From NCBI RefSeq assembly GCF_030249845.1, contig NZ_JANURM010000001.1, forward strand, positions 321,312-385,311: a DNA stretch of 64,000 nt, given 5' to 3'. The stretch comes from Campylobacter gastrosuis. GTDB taxonomy: Bacteria > Campylobacterota > Campylobacteria > Campylobacterales > Campylobacteraceae. The notes under the pieces are model-generated. The model saw only the letters and a list, made by a program, of their open reading frames with translations, did no database searches and had not been told where the DNA came from. Shown here in pieces: positions 34,156-41,723 of this stretch. Every line of letters begins with the position of its first letter. The first letter of the stretch is position 1. Made by a program: the position numbers and the translations under genes.

Positions 34156-35103
34156 ATGAAATTAGCCAAAACAAATCCATTTTTGCTTAAAAAAATAGCC
34201 GTGATTACGGCCGGACTTACCGCTGTAATTTTGGCGATTTTTAAATTTATAGCCGGATTTTTAAGCGGTTCGGTTTCGGTGATGAGCTCAGCCATTGACT
34301 CTATGCTTGATTGCTTGGTTTCGTTTTTAAATTTCTTAGCACTTAAAAAATCAAGCGATGCGCCAAATGCGAAATTTAACTACGGATACGGCAAACTTGA
34401 AGCACTCTCATCGCTCTTTGAGGGCGTTTTTATCGTTGGTATCGGACTTTTTATCCTTTATCAAAGCGTTAAGAAAATTTTTATACCAGAGCAAAATTTT
34501 GATGTTAGTATCGGACTTTATGTTATGCTAGTTTCGCTCATACTAACTGGTGCTTTGATACTATTTTTAAACAAAATCGCAACCCTAACAAACAACCTAA
34601 TTATCAAAGCAGACGCACTTCACTACAAAAGCGACTTTTATTCAAACCTAGCCATCATCATCGCTCTAATCGTGATAAAATTTACTGGCTTTGTATTAAT
34701 TGACGCGATTTTAGGCATAGTAATTAGCATTTATATCATCTACTCGGCAATCTCGCTCATACGCGAAGGGGTGCTAATTTTGCTTGATGCTGCCCTGCCT
34801 AGCCAGATCATAAACGAAGTGGTGCAAATTATCCTTTCAAAGCCTGAAATTTCAAGCTTTCACTACCTAAAAAGTCGCCAAAGCGGAGCTTACACATATC
34901 TAAGCTACCACCTAGTTTTTAACGGCAACTTTTCGCTTTTAAAGGCGCACGAAATTTCAGATGAGATCACAAAAGAGATAAAAGCTAGGTTTAATGATAA
35001 AATTTGGATAATCACGCCAGAGCTTGACCCAGTTGATGATAGCGGTGGCGAAAATCACGGCAACGACGAGCGTTGCGTAATATCAAATAAAGGAGAAAAA
35101 TGA
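34156..35103 (+). CDS. Cation diffusion facilitator (FieF-like)
   Basis: A 315-aa transporter with six helices. Metal sites SSAIDSMLD (helix 2, DxxxD) and ADALHYKSDFYSN (helix 5, HxxxD) match the FieF/YiiP active site, and a C-terminal cytoplasmic domain with FHYLKSRQSGAYTYLSYHLVF provides the dimer metal sites. Exports Zn2+, Fe2+ or similar in exchange for protons. ATG at 34156 follows aguA by nine bases; its TGA overlaps the aguB start, so it is locked into the polyamine operon. Confidence 0.92.
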   Translation: MKLAKTNPFLLKKIAVITAGLTAVILAIFKFIAGFLSGSVSVMSSAIDSMLDCLVSFLNFLALKKSSDAPNAKFNYGYGKLEALSSLFEGVFIVGIGLFILYQSVKKIFIPEQNFDVSIGLYVMLVSLILTGALILFLNKIATLTNNLIIKADALHYKSDFYSNLAIIIALIVIKFTGFVLIDAILGIVISIYIIYSAISLIREGVLILLDAALPSQIINEVVQIILSKPEISSFHYLKSRQSGAYTYLSYHLVFNGNFSLLKAHEISDEITKEIKARFNDKIWIITPELDPVDDSGGENHGNDERCVISNKGEK

Positions 35104-35972
35104 AAACAGCACTAATTCAGCAGAAATTTCACGGCACAAAAGAAGCCACGATAGCTAAAACTTGCGAGCTAATCGCACAGGCAAAGCAGGGCGGGGCAGA
35201 GCTTGTGATTTTACAAGAGCTTCATCAAACGCAGTATTTTTGTCAAAGCGAGGACGTGGGCTTTTTTGATTTGGCAAATGACTGGGAGAGTGATGTGAAA
35301 TTTTGGGCAAATGTGGCAAGGCAAAATGGCGTAGTTTTGGTCACTTCGCTGTTTGAAAAACGCACCGCCGGACTTTATCACAACACCGCTTTTATCTTTG
35401 AGCGTGACGGGACTTTGGCTGGTAAATACCGCAAAATGCACATACCTGATGACCCGCAGTTTTATGAGAAATTTTACTTTACACCGGGCGATCTAGGCTT
35501 TGAGCCGATACAAACGAGCGTTGGCAAACTTGGCGTCTTGGTGTGCTGGGATCAGTGGTATCCAGAAGCGGCTCGTTTAATGGCGTTAAAAGGGGCTGAA
35601 ATTTTAATCTACCCAACGGCGATAGGTTGGTTTGATGAAGATACAGATGCTGAAAAATCGCGTCAGCTAGAAGCGTGGGTCGCTGTGCAGCGCGGTCATA
35701 GCGTGGCAAATGGCGTGCCTGTCGTGGCAGTAAATCGCACTGGCTTTGAAGCTGATAGCTCTGGGGTTAGCAAAGGCATTAGATTTTGGGGTAATAGCTT
35801 TGTTTTTGGGGCACAAGGGGAGCAAATTTTTAGGGCAAACGAGCAAGATGAGGCGTGTTTTTTGGTGGATATTGATATGAAACGAAGCGAAAATGTGCGT
35901 AGAATTTGGCCATTTTTACGCGACAGGCGGATTGAAAACTACGCTGGTTTAACTAAAAGATTTATTGATTAA
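35100..35972 (+). CDS. aguB: N-carbamoylputrescine amidohydrolase
   Basis: A 290-aa nitrilase-superfamily enzyme with the Glu-Lys-Cys triad: LQELHQTQYF (Glu), GKYRKMHIPDDP (Lys) and GVLVCWDQWYPEAARL (Cys). The HQTQYF and YEKFYFTPGD segments are typical of AguB. It hydrolyses N-carbamoylputrescine to putrescine, CO2 and ammonia, the step after AguA. AAAGGAG precedes the ATG, which overlaps the transporter stop. Ends with a bidirectional terminator. Confidence 0.94.
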   Translation: MKTALIQQKFHGTKEATIAKTCELIAQAKQGGAELVILQELHQTQYFCQSEDVGFFDLANDWESDVKFWANVARQNGVVLVTSLFEKRTAGLYHNTAFIFERDGTLAGKYRKMHIPDDPQFYEKFYFTPGDLGFEPIQTSVGKLGVLVCWDQWYPEAARLMALKGAEILIYPTAIGWFDEDTDAEKSRQLEAWVAVQRGHSVANGVPVVAVNRTGFEADSSGVSKGIRFWGNSFVFGAQGEQIFRANEQDEACFLVDIDMKRSENVRRIWPFLRDRRIENYAGLTKRFID

Positions 35973-35978
35973 ATATTT

Positions 35979-36007
35979 GGCTTTATGATTTTGCTAATCA
36001 TAAAGCC
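35979..36007. terminator. Bidirectional terminator
   Basis: GGCTTTATGATT-TTGCT-AATCATAAAGCC, a perfect 12-bp stem between aguB and the convergent 75-aa membrane gene. Confidence 0.75.
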
Positions 36008-36017
36008 GATAAATGAT

Positions 36018-36245
36018 TTATATTTTGCCGATTTCTTTTATTATATTGTTGGCTTTTTTTACGAGAAAAATAAAAATCAATAATAAAATTATAAGCAGAC
36101 AAAAAACAAGGCTTATTAAGATATTTTCGCTAATCTCAAATTTATCCACTGCCCAAATAATAACCCCAATAAAAGCATCAATAATTACAACAAGCCACAC
36201 TTTAAGCATAGTTAGTTTTCTTTTTGCTTCATTTAATGTTTGCAT
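36018..36245 (-). CDS. Small two-helix membrane protein
   Basis: A 75-aa protein: basic N terminus, then LKVWLVVIIDAFIGVIIWAV and ILISLVFCLLIILLLIFIFLV as two helices and a short Lys/Asn tail. ATG at 36245 follows AAGGAC at good distance, and TATAAT (plus-strand ATTATA at 36268-36273) provides a promoter, which makes it a believable gene. The overlapping frame on the other strand has neither. No family recognised. Confidence 0.65.
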   Translation of the reverse strand: MQTLNEAKRKLTMLKVWLVVIIDAFIGVIIWAVDKFEISENILISLVFCLLIILLLIFIFLVKKANNIIKEIGKI

Positions 36246-36349
36246 TTTTGTCCTTGTTAATTTTGGATATTATAACAAAATTATAATTGTTTGACTTTAA
36301 CGTTTAAAAAGTATTTTATCTCAAAAAACAAGCTTACAAACCAAAAAAA

Positions 36350-37232
36350 TTATGCAGTTTTTTGATAAAAATTTGTTTGATTTGAAGTAGAACTTCGTAT
36401 TTTGTTAAAAAAAAGGGGGGGGCTTCTTTTGCGTTTTGCTTTTAGAACGAGCAAAGCGAAGTAGGGTCGCCCCTGCCATAACTTACAAACAGAATTTTGT
36501 TTATTTTGCAATAGAACGTTGCTTGAAATTTAAAAAGTGCCATTTGTTTTTCTTTAAGGGAGAAGGGGGCTTGAATTGCGAAGTCACCCCCTTCTCCCTT
36601 AACAACCCTTATCCCCGATAACGCTTCTAAGGTGGTGAACATCTGCCGATTAAAAGTCGGCGTTCGCTAGTTTTATTTTTTTACATTCTAGCGTTTTTAA
36701 AATTTTAAACTAAAAAATTATGCTGTTTTTGATAAAAATTTTTGTGGTTTGAAGTGGAACGTTGCATTCTATTTTGAGTGTCGCTCACTCTATTTTAAGG
36801 GAGAAGGGGGCTTGAATTGTGTTCTGCTTGCAGCTACGAGCGAAGCGAAGTAGGGTCGTACCCCTTCTCCCTTAACTATAACTCGCAAAAAATCAAAACA
36901 ATGTCGTAACATTGTTTTGATTTTCGTTTGCTTCCCCCACGACAACGCTCTATCGTGCGAACACCTGCCGATTAAAAGTCGGCGTTCGCTAGTTTAGTCT
37001 TCTTACGTTCTAGTGTTTTTGAAATTTTAGTCTAAAAAATATGCTGTTTTTTGAGAAATTCTGTGGCTTGAAGTAGAATTTTGCATTTTATTTTGAGTGC
37101 TTCTTTTGTATTTTGCTTTTATCACGAGCAAAGCGAATAGGGTCACTCCTTTCTCTCCGCTATAACTCACAAACCACAAATTTTTTACACTTTCACAGAC
37201 CACCAAAACAATGTCGTAACATTGTTTTGGTT
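36350..37232. repeat. Three degenerate copies of a non-coding module with long inverted repeats
   Basis: About 320-370-bp modules begin near 36352, 36719 and 37038, each with ATGC(A/T)GTTTTTTGA, then TTTGAAGTAGAA-like, a CGAGCAAAGCGAAGTAGGGTC-like box, and (first two) CTGCCGATTAAAAGTCGG followed by CGTTCGCTAG. Inside are hairpins: TTAAGGGAGAAGGGGG with its complement (36554-36569/36587-36602), the same with a 15-bp stem (36795-36809/36861-36875), and AATCAAAACAATG-TCGTAA-CATTGTTTTGATT (36891-36922), repeated as ACCAAAACAATG-TCGTAA-CATTGTTTTGGT (37203-37232). No gene is evident in this roughly 1-kb gap. Confidence 0.75.
36407..36422 (+). repeat. Adjacent homopolymer runs A8G8
   Basis: Eight A residues directly followed by eight G residues in the non-coding module. 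Tracts of this length slip readily in Campylobacter, so its length may vary between cells. Confidence 0.6.
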
Positions 37233-37241
37233 ATCATCTGC

Positions 37242-40200
37242 TTACCAATCAATTCGGCGGTTTGTGCGGTTTGAGACATTATCGGTGTCAATGACAAATT
37301 GTCCGACATCGGTTTTATTACCATTTTTATCGTAGCTTCTGCCGCCCCAGTTGCTTGATTTGCCGTAGAAATTCACTTCTAGGACGTTCTCACCTATGCC
37401 ACCATTTTGGACGTTGCTCTCATCTAACAGATACGGCGAAATGTCGCCAAGTTTGATGAAAATTTTATCCTTACCGCCTTTGTTGCTTGATAGTCTGATG
37501 TCTTGTTTGCCCTGATTTACGGCACCGATACCACTTATTCTAGCGGTGTTTAGGGCTCTTTGGTCTGTCCAGTAAGCTCTTGGGTCTAGATTGTTTTCAG
37601 CTTGATTTACAAACCAATCTTTTAAATTCTCACTTGCAAACTCTGGCGTTGAGTTTAGGATTAGCCCGGTTGTGCTTAGGTCGTTCATTAGTGTGCCGTT
37701 TGCTTGGCAGTCTTTGCAGTAAAATCCATAATAAAGCTTAGCGTCAAAGCCACTTGACGGACCTTCGTAGTAAGGTGCGTAGAGTTTGCCTTGTATCATT
37801 AGGGCGTCGTGGGTTGTGTTTATGTTGGCTGTGGTTTGCGAGTAGCTGTTTGAGAGCGTGTAGGCTTGTCTTGTGCCATCATCTTTTTCAAAGTCAGCCG
37901 AGCCATTTACCTTTAAGTCGCTGATGAAAAATTCTTGCGATGAGATGACAAATGGGGTTTGTGGATTTTGTCTGTAACGTGGGCTTACGTTTATGTATAT
38001 ATTTGCCGTTGAAGCCGTGTCAAAAAAGGCAGTTTCGGCTTTTAGTGGCATTTTGTTTTTGTTTTCTGTTGGATAGAATTTTGAATAGCCGTTGCTTATG
38101 CCACGTAGTTTATTTGCTTCATTGTAATTTGTGCTTGTATCATCTAAATTTAGCCCAGTCGTGTTTGTCGCTAGTGCTATGCGTTTAGCTAGTGGCTGGT
38201 CTTTGTTTGGCGAGTTATCTATAAATGGTATGCGTGTGCGTTTTGCGGTTATGTTGCTTCTTAGTGTTGGGTCGGTTGAGTTTATATCGCCTACGTTTGA
38301 GTAGTTAAGCGTAAAGCTAACTGGCTCGGCGTAGCAGTTGGTTGTGAAATTTGATAATTCTGTGCCGTTTTGGGCGACTGCTTTTATGCTTAAATTTAGC
38401 GTGGCTTTTTGCTTTAAGCTCTCATCGCTTGAAGTTGCGTTAAAATCATCTAAATACGTGTAGCCGTTGTTTGCATTTGTAATGCCATTAAATGTCGCTT
38501 TTATACCAGCTGGGATAAATTTTAATGTATCGGCTAGCTCAATGTCACAATCAACCAAATCCCTATTAAATGGCTGAGCACCGCCACCACGCCTACACTC
38601 TCCGCCGTATTGAGATGTGCCTTTGTTATCTACGCCAGTCCATTCTTGGTCAAGCACCCTAAGTCCAAATTCCATTAGATTAAAGTAGCTAAACACGCCA
38701 GTTCTTGCTTCGTTGTTTGTGAAATTTATTTTATTATGATCGTTAAGTGGCACGGCTGTGCTAGCACAATCAGGCTGGTGCTTTTTGGTTGAGAATGGGA
38801 AGTTGTATTCTTTATCGTATTTGCCAGTTCTAATTGAATCAAACGAGCCTTGTGCTACGTGCGTTTGATTATCGTGCTTGACTGGTAGGGCAGTGCCGTT
38901 TGCACCCATTGCTTTTATACTAAAATAGTAGGTTTTACCAGCGATTAGCTTCATTTTATCAAGTGGGTTACCTACTGGTAGTTTGCCATTTTGGTCTCTA
39001 TTGTAAATATTAAACGATAAATTTGCTGGGCGGATTGAGAATGTATCTGACTCGCTTACGGCTGTGCCAGTTATCACGTTTTTATTAAACTGCCCATTCG
39101 TGGCTGGATAGATGAAAAATTGTGCCTTTGTCGTTAGCTTTTTATCCATATTTGGGATATCAAAGCAGTATCCGCCTTGTGGGACATTTATTACTGGTAG
39201 GTTGCCTGTGCCGTAGATGAAGTCGTATTCGTTTGTTTCGTGTTTTATCGGATTGTTTTCATCGCTTTCATCTGAGTATTTTGCGTTATATTTTAGTGCT
39301 ACGATGACTGGCTCATCGCCACTTGTTAGACTTGTTCCACCATTTTCATCTTTGGCGATTATGCAAAATTGCCCACTTTTACCCACCTGCCTAGCTCTTA
39401 GCGGACTACCCCAAAGCCAGTCAAGGCTCTTGCCACCGCTTTTAAATGCGTCTAGGAATTCCTTATCTGCTATCTTGTATTTTACCCCAGCCTTTGGCTC
39501 TTCGGTGCAAAAGCCGTCAGTTTTAGGCGAGTAAAAGTTTGTATTTGGGATAGCTGAATCGCCCATTGATTGTTGCATTGCTAGGGCGAAGTAGCTATTT
39601 GCTGATTTGCTACTTTTGATTGCTATTTGGAATTTATAATTGCCCGGCACCATAGGGTGATTGTGTCTTAAAATATCTCTTGTAATGCTTCTTGTTTCGC
39701 CGTCTTTGCCTTTTTCTGTTGATGATATGTCTTTATTGCAGTCAATGCCACTACACACAAATTGCTGTCCATCAATTAAAATTTTATAGTTGCCGTTTAA
39801 ATTTGAATGAAGTGCATAAATGTTTTGCTGAAAAATATTTAATATATTTTGTTGGCTTAAAGTATATGAAGTAGTTACATTTTTTAGCATATCTTTAACG
39901 TTATCATCAAAGCTTTTTGAAGTGTTGTATTTTAAAGAGCTTACGTGTTGCTTGCTGTTTCTAAAATCATAAACATAAGTGCCGTTTGTGCCACCAGCTC
40001 TTAACATATAATTTGGTATTTGAATATTACCTTCAAGGTAAATCGTAAAATCGCCAGTAATTTCAGGGTAAAGGTCAAAGAAATTTTGGGTAAATGAAAA
40101 TCTTGTATCCTTGCCGACGTAAAATCTTTGTCCGTTTTTATTTGCGTCAGGGTATGATTTTAGGCGGTTTGTATCGCTTAAATATAAATTTTTGGCTGTT

Positions 40201-40424
40201 TGGTTTGTTGTGTTTATGGTTGTTTGAATATTGTCAGTCCAAGAGGCGACATTGTTTAAATTATTTATATCTTTGTGACCTTTATAAACAAACATTTTAA
40301 GCCCACTAATTGCCTTAACGCCGTTTATGACTTGACACTCGGCAAAAGCACTCGTGCTAAAAAACGCTGTGGCGAGTAAAAGGACAACAGCCCTTTTAAG
40401 CGTAGAATTTCGCGGATTTAACAT
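37242..40424 (-). CDS. Large exported protein, 1060 aa, unknown
   Basis: Signal peptide with A-F-A cleavage after about residue 28 (AVVLLLATAFFSTSAFA). The mature protein is rich in Asn, Thr, Ser, Tyr and Gly, with about a dozen cysteines spread in pairs, giving a picture of beta-rich extracellular domains joined by disulfides. Two sites fit the Campylobacter N-glycosylation sequon D/E-x-N-x-S/T (DFNAT, DINST). No membrane anchor, autotransporter barrel or LPXTG-like motif is seen, and the C terminus (FVIDTDNVSNRTNRRIDW) ends without a known sorting signal. I do not recognise a family; a pilus-tip or surface protein such as MshQ-like ones is possible. TATAAT promoter at 40456-40461. Confidence 0.85.
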   Translation of the reverse strand: MLNPRNSTLKRAVVLLLATAFFSTSAFAECQVINGVKAISGLKMFVYKGHKDINNLNNVASWTDNIQTTINTTNQTAKNLYLSDTNRLKSYPDANKNGQRFYVGKDTRFSFTQNFFDLYPEITGDFTIYLEGNIQIPNYMLRAGGTNGTYVYDFRNSKQHVSSLKYNTSKSFDDNVKDMLKNVTTSYTLSQQNILNIFQQNIYALHSNLNGNYKILIDGQQFVCSGIDCNKDISSTEKGKDGETRSITRDILRHNHPMVPGNYKFQIAIKSSKSANSYFALAMQQSMGDSAIPNTNFYSPKTDGFCTEEPKAGVKYKIADKEFLDAFKSGGKSLDWLWGSPLRARQVGKSGQFCIIAKDENGGTSLTSGDEPVIVALKYNAKYSDESDENNPIKHETNEYDFIYGTGNLPVINVPQGGYCFDIPNMDKKLTTKAQFFIYPATNGQFNKNVITGTAVSESDTFSIRPANLSFNIYNRDQNGKLPVGNPLDKMKLIAGKTYYFSIKAMGANGTALPVKHDNQTHVAQGSFDSIRTGKYDKEYNFPFSTKKHQPDCASTAVPLNDHNKINFTNNEARTGVFSYFNLMEFGLRVLDQEWTGVDNKGTSQYGGECRRGGGAQPFNRDLVDCDIELADTLKFIPAGIKATFNGITNANNGYTYLDDFNATSSDESLKQKATLNLSIKAVAQNGTELSNFTTNCYAEPVSFTLNYSNVGDINSTDPTLRSNITAKRTRIPFIDNSPNKDQPLAKRIALATNTTGLNLDDTSTNYNEANKLRGISNGYSKFYPTENKNKMPLKAETAFFDTASTANIYINVSPRYRQNPQTPFVISSQEFFISDLKVNGSADFEKDDGTRQAYTLSNSYSQTTANINTTHDALMIQGKLYAPYYEGPSSGFDAKLYYGFYCKDCQANGTLMNDLSTTGLILNSTPEFASENLKDWFVNQAENNLDPRAYWTDQRALNTARISGIGAVNQGKQDIRLSSNKGGKDKIFIKLGDISPYLLDESNVQNGGIGENVLEVNFYGKSSNWGGRSYDKNGNKTDVGQFVIDTDNVSNRTNRRIDW

Positions 40425-40455
40425 TAATTAACTCCCATAGTTTGAATTTTTAGCG

Positions 40456-40461
40456 ATTATA
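40456..40461 (-). promoter_or_regulatory. -10 box for the large exported protein
   Basis: ATTATA on the plus strand reads TATAAT leftward, followed by CGC, 32 bases before the ATG at 40424. Confidence 0.55.
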
Positions 40462-40601
40462 TCACAAAATATAAAAATAAGGCTTTAAAATTGCAAGTGT
40501 TTCATTTTTATACATTTTTTATTTAAAATTTAAAACATTTTTACACATTAAACAAATTACAAATACAAAAATGCAAAAATGACAAAAATTTTAAAGGAGA
40601 G

Positions 40602-41543
40602 ATGATGAAAAAAAGCAGTGTTTTAATCTCAGCACTCTTGCTAAGTGCTTCGCTAAATGCCAAAGAATTCGTAAGTATCGGCACTGGCGGTATGACTGGG
40701 ACTTACTATCCAATAGGTGGCGCGATTTGTCGCTTGGTAAATAAAAATCCACAGATAAAATGCTCAGTCCAATCAACTGGCGGGTCGGTGTATAACGTAA
40801 ATAATGTCCTAAAAAACGAGCTAACCTTTGGCTTCGTGCAAAGCGACGTGGTCTATGAGAAATACAACGGCGTAGGTAAATTTAACAATATGGGCGACAC
40901 GAAGCTTCGTTCGGTGGTATCAATATATCCAGAGCTTTTAGCCTTTGTCGTATCAAAAGCGAGTGGGGTTAAAGAGATCGCTGATTTAGCAGGTAAAAAA
41001 TACAACGTAGGCAACCCGGGCAGTGGCAATGAAGTAACGACTTTGGCGGTATTTAACGCTGTTGGCTTTGACGTGGCAAGTCTTGGTCATCGTGGCGTTT
41101 TAACCGTGCAAGAGTGCCCACACGCACTAAAAGATAAAAAGATAGACGGATATAGCTTTATGGTCGGACATCCGACAGCAAATATCACAGACGCTGCAAA
41201 TTCATTGCCAATAGATATACTTGATATAAGCGGTGAGAAAATAGATGAATTAATCGCTAAAAATCCATATTTTGCTAAGGGCGTGATACCAAAAGGTAGC
41301 TATGAAGGCGTGGATAAAGATGTGCAAAGTGTTGGCGTAAAAGCCGTGCTTGTTACAAATGATAGTGTAAGTGATGAAGCGGTAAAGCTTGTAGTAAAGG
41401 CGATACTTGATAATTTTGACGAGTATAAAACTCTTCATCCAGCACTAAAAGCCGTAACAAAAGAGAGCCTACTTGAAGGCTTATCAGCTCCACTTCATCC
41501 AGCAGCACAAGCCGTATTTAAAGAAGCTGGACTTTTAAAATAA
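40602..41543 (+). CDS. TAXI-family TRAP solute-binding protein
   Basis: A 313-aa periplasmic binding protein: signal MMKKSSVLISALLLSASLNA, then VSIGTGGMTGTYYPIGGAICRL, the TAXI family opening, QSTGGSVYNV and FVQSDVVYEKYNG, and later YNVGNPGSGNEVTT. TAXI proteins deliver small dicarboxylates or glutamate-like solutes to a TRAP permease (fused DctQM). No permease gene is adjacent, so its partner must lie elsewhere or be missing. AAAGGAGAG precedes ATG ATG; either can start. Confidence 0.9.
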   Translation: MMKKSSVLISALLLSASLNAKEFVSIGTGGMTGTYYPIGGAICRLVNKNPQIKCSVQSTGGSVYNVNNVLKNELTFGFVQSDVVYEKYNGVGKFNNMGDTKLRSVVSIYPELLAFVVSKASGVKEIADLAGKKYNVGNPGSGNEVTTLAVFNAVGFDVASLGHRGVLTVQECPHALKDKKIDGYSFMVGHPTANITDAANSLPIDILDISGEKIDELIAKNPYFAKGVIPKGSYEGVDKDVQSVGVKAVLVTNDSVSDEAVKLVVKAILDNFDEYKTLHPALKAVTKESLLEGLSAPLHPAAQAVFKEAGLLK

Positions 41544-41677
41544 CTTCTTAAAGAGTTAAAACCTATTTTTTGATAGGTTTTAACCATTAATCTAACACTT
41601 CATAAATAAAAATATTTAAAATTTATACAAATAAAAATAATTTTTAATATTTAATAAATAATTAAGTAAAAATTTAA

Positions 41678-41693
41678 GGGGGGGGGGTATAAT
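41678..41693 (+). promoter_or_regulatory. G10 tract abutting a TATAAT -10 box
   Basis: Ten consecutive G (41678-41687) run straight into TATAAT (41688-41693), 31 bases upstream of the autotransporter start (AAAGGAG at 41711-41717). Poly-G tracts of 8-12 are the standard slippage substrate for phase variation in Campylobacter. Lying in the spacer region of the promoter, length change would alter promoter strength rather than reading frame. Confidence 0.8.
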
Positions 41694-41723
41694 GACCTGC
41701 ATATTTTTTTAAAGGAGAAAATA

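Noticed and set aside
36013..36294. 93-codon plus-strand frame in the gap after aguB
   Set aside because: It lies opposite the 75-aa membrane gene, which has both a promoter and a ribosome site, while this frame has neither.
36350..37232. Possible integron attC array or IS remnants
   Set aside because: No integrase or transposase fragments are seen, the modules carry no gene cassettes, and the inverted repeats do not have the conserved R box layout.
39217..39534. 105-codon plus-strand frame inside the 1060-aa exported protein gene
   Set aside because: Antisense to a long coding sequence with strong codon periodicity; Ser/Phe-rich composition is typical of an antisense shadow.
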